Shown here piece after piece: positions 16,241 through 25,583 of a stretch of DNA of 64,000 bases. The translations under genes and the position numbers were made by a program. Every line of letters begins with the position of its first letter. Within the stretch, counting starts at the first letter, position 1. Origin of the DNA: JALZMG01 sp963844175 (GTDB lineage Bacteria; Actinomycetota; Acidimicrobiia; Acidimicrobiales; Ilumatobacteraceae); assembly GCA_963844175.1 (NCBI GenBank), contig CAWJNE010000024.1, positions 97,602 to 161,601 of the forward strand. Direction: 5' to 3'. The notes beneath the pieces are model-generated. The model saw nothing but the letters and a program-made list of their open reading frames with translations, searched no databases and was not told the DNA's origin.

Positions 16241-18388
16241 GTGCGCGCCGCGCTCGACGAGCTGCGCCCCGACCTCGTCCTCGTCGAGGCGCCTGCCGAC
16301 GCCGGCGCCGCCCTTCGCTGGATCGGCCACCCGGGCCTGATCCCGCCGGTGGCGCTGCTCGGCTACGTCGTCGCCCGGCCGGAGCGGGCGGTGTTCGCCC
16401 CGCTGGCCTCGTTCAGCCCGGAGTGGCAGGCGGCGCGCTGGGCCGTCGAACACGGCGTCGAGCTGCGGGCGATCGACCTGCCGTTGCGGGCCACACTGGC
16501 CGGCGGCGAGTCGGCCGAGCCGGCGGAGCTGGCCGTCGGCGAGGACCCGATCGATCCGCTGGCCCAGCTGGCTGCGGCGGCGGGCGAACCGGACGCCGAG
16601 CGGTGGTGGGAGGACCTGGTCGAACACCGTGGTGACGGCCGGCCCGCCTTCGATGCGGTGGGCGAGGCGATGGCCGCCGTGCGCGACGGTGTCCCGACCG
16701 GGCGGCGGGAGGCCCGTCGCGAAGCGCACATGCGCCAGGAGATCCGTCGGGCGCTCAGCGACGCGGCCGTCGTCGCGGTGGTCTGCGGCGCGTGGCACGT
16801 GCCGGCGCTCGATCCCGCCGGTTCCACGGCGGCGGCCGACCGTGCTCTGCTGCGCGCCACGGCCACGGCGTCCGCCAAGGTCGACGTCACGTGGGTGCCG
16901 TGGACGCATCGCCGGTTGCAGCGCGCCAGCGGGTACGGCGCCGGTGTCCTCAGTCCGGGCTGGTACGAGCACGTGTTCCACCACCCCGGCCCCGAGGGGG
17001 TGTCGCGGTTCTTCGTCGAGGCCGCCCACACCCTGCGCCGGCGGGGCATGCCGGCCTCTCCCGACCACCTGATCGCCGCGTCGCGCGTGGCCACGACGCT
17101 GGCCGTCCTGCGCGACCGCCCTCGACCGGGCCTGGCCGAGGTGCTGGACGCCGCCGACGCCGTGCTCGACGGGCTCCCGGTCGTGCTCGACGAGCTGGTC
17201 ATCGGCGACGCCATCGGTCACGTCCCCCCGGAGGCGCCACAGGTCCCGCTGGCCCGCGATCTCGCCGCCGCCCAGCGCACTGCCCGACTGGCGCCCGACC
17301 CGGTCGGGCGCACCGTCGAGCTCGACGTCCGGACGCCCAACGGCCTGCGCCGGTCGCGCCTGCTGCACCGCACGGCTGCCCTGGACATCCCGTGGGGCGT
17401 GCTCGAGGAGGGCCGGGGGTCGAGCGGCACGTTCCGCGAGACGTGGCGGGTCGAGTGGGACCCCGAGCTGTCCGTGCGCGTCGTCGAGCAGGCCGGTCAC
17501 GGCACGACCGTCGCATCGGCCGCCACGGCACGGCTCGTCGAACGCGCCGCAGCGGCTCGCGTGCTCGGCGAGGCGTCACAGGTGGTCGAACGAGCGCTGC
17601 TCGCCGACCTCCCCGATGCCGTGGGTCCGGCCGTGGCCCGCCTCGGCGCGCTGGCCGCTGACGCCCCCGATGTCGCCGAGCTGATGGACGCGATGGGTCC
17701 GCTGGCGGCGTCCCAGCGCTACGGCGACACCCGCCGCACCGATGCCGTCGGGCTGGCCGCCGTCTTCGACGAGCTGGTGGTCCGCGTCCTGGCCGGGTTG
17801 CCGCGCGCCAGCATGGCCCTCGACGAGGACGCCGCGCATCGACTCGTCGAGCGGCTCAGCGAGGTGCAGGCGGCGCTCGCCGTCGTCGACCACCCCGCGC
17901 GACGCGGCGCCTGGCCGGCCGTCCTCGCCCAGCTGGTCGAGGCGGCGCGGGTCCACGGGTCGGTCAAGGGGCGGGCGACGAGGCTGCTGCACGATGCCGG
18001 GTGGTGGTCGCCGGACGAGGTCGAGCGCCGGCTCGGACGGGCGCTCACCGCCGGGACCCCCCCGGCAGACGGGGCGTCGTTCGTCGAAGGGTTCCTGGCC
18101 GGCAGCGGCACGGTCCTGCTGCACGATGCCCAGCTCCGTGCGCTCATCGACACCTGGATCGGCGCACTCTCGCCGGATGGCTTCACCGCGGTCGTCCCGT
18201 TGCTGCGCCGCACGTTCGGTTCCTTCGAGCCCGCCGAACGACGTCAGCTCGGAGCACTGCTCGCCACCGGGCGAGTCGAGCGGGCGGCGCCGATGGGCCC
18301 GGACATCGACGACGATCGGGCCCTCGCCGCACTGGCCACCGTGCGGGCGATGCTCGGTCTGGCGCCGAGCGACGGCGGTGACGGGTGA
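16241..18388 (+). CDS. DUF5682 family protein
   Basis: At least 715 residues, related to E. coli YehM. The N-terminus has RPDLVLVEAPADAGAALRW and a Rossmann-like alternation of strands and helices; the C-terminal half is helical. In the same frame just upstream (16190-16240) the sequence encodes GLHLLGIRHHGPGSARS, which from memory matches the start of DUF5682 proteins, but no ATG, GTG or TTG precedes it in frame. The true gene probably starts near GTG 16170 or 16179 with a frame break, so the given start is conservative. The stop overlaps the VWA gene by 4 bp. Confidence 0.8.
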   Translation: MRAALDELRPDLVLVEAPADAGAALRWIGHPGLIPPVALLGYVVARPERAVFAPLASFSPEWQAARWAVEHGVELRAIDLPLRATLAGGESAEPAELAVGEDPIDPLAQLAAAAGEPDAERWWEDLVEHRGDGRPAFDAVGEAMAAVRDGVPTGRREARREAHMRQEIRRALSDAAVVAVVCGAWHVPALDPAGSTAAADRALLRATATASAKVDVTWVPWTHRRLQRASGYGAGVLSPGWYEHVFHHPGPEGVSRFFVEAAHTLRRRGMPASPDHLIAASRVATTLAVLRDRPRPGLAEVLDAADAVLDGLPVVLDELVIGDAIGHVPPEAPQVPLARDLAAAQRTARLAPDPVGRTVELDVRTPNGLRRSRLLHRTAALDIPWGVLEEGRGSSGTFRETWRVEWDPELSVRVVEQAGHGTTVASAATARLVERAAAARVLGEASQVVERALLADLPDAVGPAVARLGALAADAPDVAELMDAMGPLAASQRYGDTRRTDAVGLAAVFDELVVRVLAGLPRASMALDEDAAHRLVERLSEVQAALAVVDHPARRGAWPAVLAQLVEAARVHGSVKGRATRLLHDAGWWSPDEVERRLGRALTAGTPPADGASFVEGFLAGSGTVLLHDAQLRALIDTWIGALSPDGFTAVVPLLRRTFGSFEPAERRQLGALLATGRVERAAPMGPDIDDDRALAALATVRAMLGLAPSDGGDG

Positions 18389-19506
18389 CACGGGTGTCGG
18401 AGGCCGAGCGGCTCCGGCGGTGGCGACTGCTGCTCGGCGGGGGCGAGGCGGATGGCACCGGGACGACGCTGCGCGGCGACGACCGCCGGATCGATGGCGC
18501 GCTCGGCGCGTTGTACGACCGTCGTCCTGGTCGCGGGCGGGCCGCCGGGCGATCGGCAGGGTTGGCTCGCTCCGCTCCGTCCGTCGCCCGTTGGCTCGGT
18601 GACATCCGGACCTACTTCCCGACGCCGGTGGTCCAGGTCATGCAACGTGACGCCGTCGAGCGCCTGGACCTGCGCCAGCTCCTGCTCGAGCCCGAGCTCC
18701 TCGGCGAGCTGGAGCCGGACCTGCACCTCGTGACCCTGCTCGTCGAGCTGAACCGGGCCCTCCCCGACGAGACGCGGGCGACGGCGCGCCAGGTCGTCGC
18801 CAAGGTCCTCGACCAGCTCGAAGCGCGCATCGCCGACCGCACCCGCCAGGCCGTACGCGGCGCCCTCGCCCGCGCCAGCCGCACGGGTCGGCCCCGCCCG
18901 GCCGACGTCGACTGGCTGCGCACGATCCGCGCCAACCTGCGCCACTACGTCCCCGAGCGGGCGACGCTGGTCCCCGAGCAGCTGATCGGCTTCGGCCGGC
19001 ACCAGCGCAGCCTGGCTCGCGACGTCGTCATCGCCATCGACCAGAGCGGCTCGATGGCCGGCAGTGTCGTCCATGCGTCGGTGTTCGCCTGCGTGCTCGC
19101 CCGCCTGCCCGCCTTGCGCACGTCGCTCGTCGCGTTCGACACCGCGGTTGCCGACCTCACCCCGCTGCTGCACGATCCCGTCGACGTCCTGTTCGGCGTC
19201 CAGCTCGGTGGCGGCACGGACATCGGGGGAGCGCTCGGCTACTGCCGTCGATTGATCTCGCGTCCCCGCCAGAGCGTCCTGGTGCTGGTCAGCGACCTGT
19301 TCGACGGCGGCGTGCCCGGTGCGATGCAAGCGCGGATCGCCGAGCTCGTGCGTGACGGTGTGGCGGTCATCGTGCTGCTGGCGCTCTCCGACGACGGTGC
19401 GCCGGCCCACGACCACCACGAGGCTGCCGCGCTCGCCGCCCTCGGTGCCACCGTGCTGGCCTGCACGCCCGACGAGTTCCCGGCGCTCCTCGCCAGCGCC
19501 CTGTAG
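18385..19506 (+). CDS. VWA (CoxE-like) domain protein
   Basis: 373 residues. A helical N-terminal domain is followed by a von Willebrand A domain with the MIDAS metal site: DQSGSM near residue 219, a later GGGTDIGGAL threonine and VSDLFDGG aspartate. It is the predicted partner of the MoxR ATPase, as YehP is of YehL. Start GTG 18385 overlaps the DUF5682 stop. It is the last gene of the five-gene set. Confidence 0.9.
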   Translation: MTRVSEAERLRRWRLLLGGGEADGTGTTLRGDDRRIDGALGALYDRRPGRGRAAGRSAGLARSAPSVARWLGDIRTYFPTPVVQVMQRDAVERLDLRQLLLEPELLGELEPDLHLVTLLVELNRALPDETRATARQVVAKVLDQLEARIADRTRQAVRGALARASRTGRPRPADVDWLRTIRANLRHYVPERATLVPEQLIGFGRHQRSLARDVVIAIDQSGSMAGSVVHASVFACVLARLPALRTSLVAFDTAVADLTPLLHDPVDVLFGVQLGGGTDIGGALGYCRRLISRPRQSVLVLVSDLFDGGVPGAMQARIAELVRDGVAVIVLLALSDDGAPAHDHHEAAALAALGATVLACTPDEFPALLASAL

Positions 19507-19568
19507 CGCCGAGCTCGCGGCACTGCTGGCCGCCCGTCGCGTCGCTGGGCGCCCGCGCGGGGCACCGG

Positions 19569-19574
19569 TATGGT
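19569..19574 (+). promoter_or_regulatory. Candidate -10 of the mrp operon
   Basis: TATGGT in the 125-bp gap before mrpA, giving a leader of about 50 nt. No clear -35 is seen. Confidence 0.3.
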
Positions 19575-19631
19575 GCGGCGGGACATGCTGTTGACGGCCC
19601 GGCGAGCGAGGAGCCCCGGGAGCGGTCCGCG

Positions 19632-22423
19632 ATGTTCGCGCTGCTGATCGGCTTCCTGGCCGCTGGTCTGGTCGTGCTGGCGGCCGGGCGGCGGTTGGGG
19701 CCCACGGCCTACGCCGTGGCGGCGGCACCGTTCCTCGCCACGCTGGTGTGGTTGGCGGTCCGCCGGGCTGACGTCGCCGCCGGGCTCGACGAGTCCGTCT
19801 CGTGGGTCAGTGAGCTCGGGCTCGACCTGAGCCTGCGGATCGACGGGTTCGCCGGCCTCATGCTGGTGCTCGTCGCCGGGATCGGCGCGCTCGTGGTCGG
19901 CTACTCCTGGCGGTACTTCTCGTCGGTGCCGACCCGGTTGCTCGGGTTGCTCGTGCTGTTCGGCGGGGCGATGGCAGGACTCGTCGTGTCCGACAACCTC
20001 CTCGTCCTCTACGGGTTCTGGGAGCTGACGTCGATCACGTCGTTCCTGCTGATCGGCGATCGCCATCGAGACCCGAAGGCGCGGGCAGCGGCGCTCCAGG
20101 CGCTGCTGGTCACCGGCGCAGGTGCGCTGGCGATGCTCGCCGGGTTCCTCATCCTGGGACTCGAGTCCGGCACGTTCCGGCTGAGCACCATCCTCGACGA
20201 TCCGCCCGACAGCACGCTGACCACCGTGGCGCTGGTCCTCGTGCTGCTCGGGGCGTTCACGAAGTCAGCGCAGTACCCGTTCCAGAGCTGGTTGCCGGCG
20301 GCGATGGTCGCGCCGACGCCGATCAGCACGTACCTGCACTCGGCGACGATGGTCAAGGCCGGCGTCTACCTGATCGGCCGGCTGGCCCCTGCCTTCGTCG
20401 ATCTCGGCTGGTGGCGGCCGGTCGTCGTCGGTGTCGGCGTGGTGACGATGATCGCCGGCGGGCTCCGGGCCCTGCGCCAGACCGACCTGAAGCTGCTGCT
20501 GGCGATGGGCACGATCAGCCAGCTGGGGTTCATGGTGGCGATCCTCGGGTGGGGTACCCCCGAGGCGGCCGTCGCCGGCGGCGTGCTGCTCGTGGCGCAC
20601 GCCGCGTTCAAGGCGTCGGCGTTCATGGTCGTCGGCATCCTCGACCAGCGGTACGGCACGCGCGACCTCCGGCGGATCCCCCGTCCCGGGCCCGGCTGGT
20701 GGCCGACGGCCGTCGCCGCCGTGGTCGCCGCGGGGTCGATGGCTGGGATCCCGCTGCTCCTCGGCTTCGTCGCCAAGGAATCTGCCTTCACCGCGTTGAG
20801 CGACGCCGGTGGAGGCGGCGGGCTGGCGCTGGCGGCCGTCGTCGTCGGGTCGGCGTTGACGGTGGCGTACAGCTACCGGTTCGCCGGCGGGTGCCTGGGA
20901 CGCCATGCCGACGGCGAGGTGGCCGGGGGTTCGGCGCCGGCGCTGGCGTTCGCCGCCCCGGCCGTGCTGCTCTCGGTCCTCACGGTGCTGCTCGGGCTGT
21001 GGCCGGCGCTCGCCGATGGCCTCATCGAGCGCGTCGGCACGGGCGATCGGACCGTTGCTCGAGCCGGTGCACCTGGCGGTCTGGCACGGCTGGAACCTGC
21101 CACTGGCGCTGTCAGCGGCGGCCATCGGGGGCGGCGCCGTCATCGTCGCCGTCAGCGGGCGTTGGCGATCGGCGAGCGAGGGCCGATGGTCGGTGCCGTC
21201 GACCGCCGACGGGTACCGGGCCTCGCTGCGCGGGCTCAACGTGATCGCCAACCGCGTGACGATGGTGGCGCAGCCGGGCTCGCTGCCCGTCTACCTCGGC
21301 GTGATCCTCCTGACGGCGGCGATCGTGCCGGGCGTGCTCTTGCTGAGCGGGCCGTGGTGGCAGGGCTGGCCGGACCTGATCGAGCTGCCCGCCCACGTAC
21401 CGATCGCCACGGTGCTCATCACCATGGCGTTGGCGGCGGCGATCGTGCGCCGCCGGTTCTCGGGAGCCCTGTTCCTGGGGGCGACCGGGTATGCGATGGC
21501 GGCGCTGTTCGTCGCCCAGGGGGCTCCCGACCTGGCGCTGACGCAAGTGGCCATCGAGACCCTGACGACGGTCCTGTTCGTACTGGTCCTGCGACGGCTC
21601 CCGGATCGCTTCGAGTCGCGCACGGCGCCGATCCGTCGGACGTTGCGCATCGCCGTCGCCGTGATCGTGGGCGTCGCGGCGTTCGTGATGACGCTCGCCG
21701 TCGGCGGGATCGATCCGCTCAACGACGTCTCGGACACGATGGTCGACGACGCTTTGCCGGCAGGGCGACGGCCGCAACGTCGTCAACGTCATCCTGGTCG
21801 ACTTCCGTGGCCTGGACACGCTGGGCGAGATCACCGTGCTGGCCGCCGTGGCCATCGGCACCGTGGCGCTCGCCCGCGCCGGACGGCGACCGACGGGCGC
21901 GCCGGCGTCCGAGGACGAGGGCGAGTCCGAGGAGGTCGTGCCCCCACCGGTCCCGCTGAGCCGGCTCGTGACGATCGACGTGTCGGTGCGCATCGTGTTC
22001 GCCGCCGTCATGGTCGGTTCGATCTGGCTGCTCTTCGCCGGGCACAACCAGCCCGGGGGCGGGTTCGTGGGCGGCATCGTCGCCGGCGCCGCGCTCGCCT
22101 TGCGCTACTCCCAGGGTGGTCTCGCCGAGGTGCGCAAGCTCTCGCGGGGGCGGCCGTGGCTCGTGCTCGGCGCTGGGCTGCTGATCGCCGTGGTCACGGC
22201 CCTGCTGCCGACGCTCGGTGGGGGCCCGGTGCTCGACGCCGGTGCGCTGACCTTCGACCTGCCCCTGATGGGCACGGCCAAGCTGTCATCGACGCTCGTG
22301 TTCGACATCGGTGTGTACCTCGTCGTGATCGGGCTGGCGATGATGGTGTTCGAGTCCTTCGGCGACGACACCGCCGATGCCGATGCGACGGACGCCCCCA
22401 CGTCCACGGACGGCGGCACGTGA
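19632..22423 (+). CDS. mrpA: Mrp antiporter subunit A fused to subunit B (two frame breaks)
   Basis: A membrane subunit of the multi-protein Na+(K+)/H+ antiporter, related to complex I NuoL. The first part carries LLVLYGFWELTSITSFLLIG, the lysine helix FTKSAQYPFQSWLPAAM and HSATMVKAGVYLIGR. After 21040 come the DUF4040-like region QGAPDLALTQVAIETLTTVL and an MnhB domain with GHNQPGGGFVGG. The frame changes twice, at GGG 21041-21043 and GGG 21763-21765. Deleting one G at each restores a single reading frame of about 930 codons ending at 22423. The A-B fusion is usual in actinobacteria. Confidence 0.9.
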
Positions 22424-22797
22424 GCCTCCTCCTCGCCTTCACTGCCGCCGTCCTGTTCGGGGTCGGCACCTACCTGCTGCTGCAGCGCAAGCTCTCCCGG
22501 CTGATCATCGGGTTGGGGCTGATCGGCCACGGCGCCAACGTGATCTTCGTCAGCACATCGCAACGCGGCACGGCGCCGCTGGTCGGAACCGCCGACCCGG
22601 ACTCGTTCGCCGATCCAGTGCCCCAGGCGCTGGTCCTCACCGCCATCGTCATCAGCTTCGGGACCACGGCGCTGCTGCTGGCGCTGGCCTACCGCAGCTG
22701 GCTGCTGACCGGAAACGACGAGGTGCCCGACGACATCGACGACCGCAACGTCGGCGTCGGGTCGGTGGACACCGAGGTCGAGGACGAGCGTCGATGA
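22420..22797 (+). CDS. mrpC: Mrp antiporter subunit C
   Basis: 125 residues with three hydrophobic helices, related to NuoK. It has the conserved LIIGLGLIGHGANVIFV and DPVPQALVLTAIVISFG, followed by an acidic C-terminal tail. The start overlaps the MrpB stop (GTGA) and the stop overlaps mrpD (ATGA), so translation is coupled. Confidence 0.93.
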   Translation: MSLLLAFTAAVLFGVGTYLLLQRKLSRLIIGLGLIGHGANVIFVSTSQRGTAPLVGTADPDSFADPVPQALVLTAIVISFGTTALLLALAYRSWLLTGNDEVPDDIDDRNVGVGSVDTEVEDERR

Positions 22798-24320
22798 ACA
22801 CCTTGCTCGCCACCCCGGTCCTGCTGCCGCTGCTCGCCGCCGCCCTCTCCATCCTGTTCGGCCGCTCGCGGACCGTGCAGCGGGTGATCGGGATCACGAC
22901 GATGTCGATCCTCGTCGGGGTGGCCGTCGTCGTGCTGGTGGAGGTGGACCGCAACGGCGTCGTCGTGAGCCAGGCGGGTGACTGGCCAGCGCCGATCGGG
23001 ATCACCCTCGTCGCCGATCGCCTCTCGGCGATCATGCTGCTCACGGCGTCGGTGATGCTGCTCGCCGTCCTCGTGTACGCCATCGGGCAGCCGGGAGTCG
23101 AGCGCAACCACGTCGGCTTCCAGTCCGTCTACATGATCCTGGCCGCCGGGGTGTCGGCGGCGTTCCTGACCGGCGACCTCTTCGACCTGTTCGTCGCCAT
23201 CGAGATGATGCTCACGGCGAGCTACGTCTTGATGACGCTGGGCGGGCGGGTCGAGCAGGTCCGGTCCGGCATGACGTACGTAGTGGTCAGCCTGGTCGCC
23301 TCCGTGCTCTTCCTCGTCGCCCTGGCCTTCGTGTACGCGTCGACGGGCACGATGAACATGGCCGACCTCGCCGGCCACATCGTCGAGCTGCCCGGCGGCG
23401 TGCGCGCCTCCCTGGCCGGATTGTTCCTCGTGGTGTTCGGCATCAAGGCGGCGATCGTGCCGCTGTACTTCTGGCTGCCGGACAGCTACCCGACGTCACC
23501 GGTCGCCGTCACGGCCATCTTCGCCGGGCTGCTGACCAAGGTCGGCGTCTACGCCATCGTGCGGACGCAGACGCTGTTGTTCCCGGCCGACAGCCGTCCG
23601 GCCACGCTGATCCTCGTGATCGCCGGGCTGACCATGGTCGTCGGCGTGCTCGGGGCGATCGCCCAGGAGGACGTCAAGCGCATCCTCTCGTTCCAGATCG
23701 TCAGCCACATCGGGTACATGATGATGGGACTGGGCCTGTTCACCGTGGCCGGTCTCGCCGGCGCCGTCTTCTACATCGTCCACCACATCGTGGCGAAGAC
23801 CAGCCTGTTCCTCGCCGGCGGACTGATCGAGCACGTCGGCGGTTCGAGTCGCCTGGCCCGCCTCGGCAACATGGCGACGACCGCTCCGTTCGTCGCCGTG
23901 CTCTTCCTGCTCCCGGCGCTGAGCCTCGCCGGCATGCCGCCGTTCTCGGGCTTCGTCGCCAAGCTCGGGCTGTTCGAGGCCACCGCCGGGGCAGGGGAAT
24001 GGGCGGTGTTCGCCACCAGCGTCGTCGTGGCGTTCCTGACGTTGTTCTCGATGTTCAAGATCTGGATCACCGTGTTCTGGCGCCCCGTCGAGGCCTCGGC
24101 GACCGGCTCGCAGCACCTGGCCGCCGAACCCGACGTCGACGCCGCGCCGGTCGTGCGAGCCCGCCGGCCGCCGGTGCTGATGAGCGTCCCCACACTGGCG
24201 CTCGCCGTGATCACGCTCGCCCTGGGGCTGGCCGCCGGGCCGGTCTACCGGCTCAGCGAACGGGCGGCGGCAGACCTCATCGACCCGTCGGCGTACGTCC
24301 AGGAGGTGTTGCGCCCGTGA
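22794..24320 (+). CDS. mrpD: Mrp antiporter subunit D
   Basis: 508 residues, about 14 transmembrane helices, related to NuoN/NuoM. Conserved features are DLFDLFVAIEMMLTASYVL (glutamate helix), VFGIKAAIVPLYFWLPDSYP (key lysine), FAGLLTKVGVYAIVR and HHIVAKTSLFLAGG. It carries out proton/cation translocation together with subunit A. A polar Arg/Pro-rich loop lies near residue 455 before the last helix. It overlaps both neighbours by 4 bp. Confidence 0.95.
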   Translation: MNTLLATPVLLPLLAAALSILFGRSRTVQRVIGITTMSILVGVAVVVLVEVDRNGVVVSQAGDWPAPIGITLVADRLSAIMLLTASVMLLAVLVYAIGQPGVERNHVGFQSVYMILAAGVSAAFLTGDLFDLFVAIEMMLTASYVLMTLGGRVEQVRSGMTYVVVSLVASVLFLVALAFVYASTGTMNMADLAGHIVELPGGVRASLAGLFLVVFGIKAAIVPLYFWLPDSYPTSPVAVTAIFAGLLTKVGVYAIVRTQTLLFPADSRPATLILVIAGLTMVVGVLGAIAQEDVKRILSFQIVSHIGYMMMGLGLFTVAGLAGAVFYIVHHIVAKTSLFLAGGLIEHVGGSSRLARLGNMATTAPFVAVLFLLPALSLAGMPPFSGFVAKLGLFEATAGAGEWAVFATSVVVAFLTLFSMFKIWITVFWRPVEASATGSQHLAAEPDVDAAPVVRARRPPVLMSVPTLALAVITLALGLAAGPVYRLSERAAADLIDPSAYVQEVLRP

Positions 24321-24850
24321 GGACCTTGCTCTTCGTGCTCGCCCTCGACTTCATCTGGGTGCTGCTGTGGGGATCCGCCTCGGCGGCCAACGTGATCTCC
24401 GGTCTCGTCGTGGGCTTCGCCATCGTCCTCGCCGTCCCCGGCCTGATCGGGCGAGGCAACCGCCGGTGGCCGCCGGTGCGGCCGCTCGCCGTGCTCCGTC
24501 TCGTCGGCCACGTCCTCGTCTCGACCGTCGCGTCGAACGTCGTGCTGACGAGGGAGATCCTGTCCCGCGGCTCGCAGATCCGCACCGGGGTCGTCGGCGT
24601 CCCGCTGCCCGACTGCTCGGACGAGCTAGTGACGCTGATCACCGACCTCCTGGCGCTGGCGCCCGGGACGATGCCGATCGAGCTGACCCAGGACCCGCCC
24701 GAGCTGTACGTGCACGTGCTCCACCTGCACGACGTGGAGGAGGTGCGCCGCGACATCTACCGGCTGACCGACCTCGTCGTGCGGGCCTTCGGATCGCCGG
24801 AGGCCGTCGCCGCCCAGGACGCCGTCCTGCGCTCGGGGGGTCGGCGATGA
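24317..24850 (+). CDS. mrpE: Mrp antiporter subunit E
   Basis: 177 residues. Two N-terminal hydrophobic segments are followed by a soluble domain with LITDLLALAPGTMPIEL and LYVHVLHLHD, typical of MnhE. It has a structural or assembly role in the complex. GTG 24317 overlaps the mrpD stop and the end overlaps mrpF. Confidence 0.93.
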   Translation: MRTLLFVLALDFIWVLLWGSASAANVISGLVVGFAIVLAVPGLIGRGNRRWPPVRPLAVLRLVGHVLVSTVASNVVLTREILSRGSQIRTGVVGVPLPDCSDELVTLITDLLALAPGTMPIELTQDPPELYVHVLHLHDVEEVRRDIYRLTDLVVRAFGSPEAVAAQDAVLRSGGRR

Positions 24851-25098
24851 CCACCGCCTGCTACGTGGTCCTCGGGTTGGCGGCGGGCCTGTTCGGCCTG
24901 CGGGCGCTCATCGGGCCGTCCTTGTCCGACCGCGTGATCGGGATCGACGGGATGATCGTCGCCGGGATGAGCATCATCATCGTGGACGCCATGGACACCG
25001 GCCGAGGAGCGTTCCTGCCCGCCGCCGTGGTGCTGGCGCTGGTGTCGTTCGTCAGCACGTCGGTCATCGCCCGGTTCATCGAAGGCCGGGGCGAGTAG
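24847..25098 (+). CDS. mrpF: Mrp antiporter subunit F
   Basis: 83 residues, three helices, with the conserved GPSLSDRVIGIDGM motif and an Asp in the second helix. Directly abuts mrpG. Confidence 0.92.
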   Translation: MTTACYVVLGLAAGLFGLRALIGPSLSDRVIGIDGMIVAGMSIIIVDAMDTGRGAFLPAAVVLALVSFVSTSVIARFIEGRGE

Positions 25099-25446
25099 GT
25101 GGGCGAGGTGATCACGCTCTGCGGCGCTGCGCTCGTCCTCGTCGGGGCGATCGGCGTGCTGCGGTTCCCGGACGCGTTGGCCCGCATGCACGCGCTGACC
25201 AAGTCGTCGACGGTCGGGCTGGCCCTCGTCGCGCTCGGCGCCGCGTTCGTGCTGCAAAGCGCCAACGACATCACCTCGGCAGTGGGTGCCGCACTGCTCC
25301 AGCTCCTCACGCTGCCGATCAGCGCGTTCCTGCTCGCCCGGGCGACGTACCTCGCCCGCCGCATCCCGAGCCGCGTCGACGCCATCGACGAGCTGGCGGG
25401 CCGGGACGCTGGTGAGCCGGTGGCGGAGCGCGGCGACTCCACGTAG
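25099..25446 (+). CDS. mrpG: Mrp antiporter subunit G
   Basis: 115 residues, three helices, with GVLRFPDALARMHALTKSST, the MnhG hallmark. GTG 25099 follows the mrpF stop without a gap. It ends the mrp operon. Confidence 0.92.
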   Translation: MGEVITLCGAALVLVGAIGVLRFPDALARMHALTKSSTVGLALVALGAAFVLQSANDITSAVGAALLQLLTLPISAFLLARATYLARRIPSRVDAIDELAGRDAGEPVAERGDST

Positions 25447-25514
25447 GGGACGGGCGCCGCCCTCGGCGTCGGGGCCGAGTGGACCCGACGCTCGGGTTGG
25501 CGGCGCCGAGATCC

Positions 25515-25520
25515 TAAGAT
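25515..25520 (+). promoter_or_regulatory. Candidate -10 of nhaA
   Basis: TAAGAT in the 137-bp gap, inside AGATCCTAAGATCT; the leader would be about 57 nt and contains AGGAG before ATG 25584. Confidence 0.35.
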
Positions 25521-25583
25521 CTGCGCTGGCGCGCCGGGAAGTCTGGTCGGCACCTCCGATCAGCGACCCCAGGAGACGACGAC

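Noticed and set aside
5838..21765. Programmed ribosomal frameshifting in selD and mrpA
   Set aside because: Sites lack a shared slippery sequence plus pseudoknot, occur in unrelated genes, and follow a simple surplus-G pattern; sequencing error is simpler.
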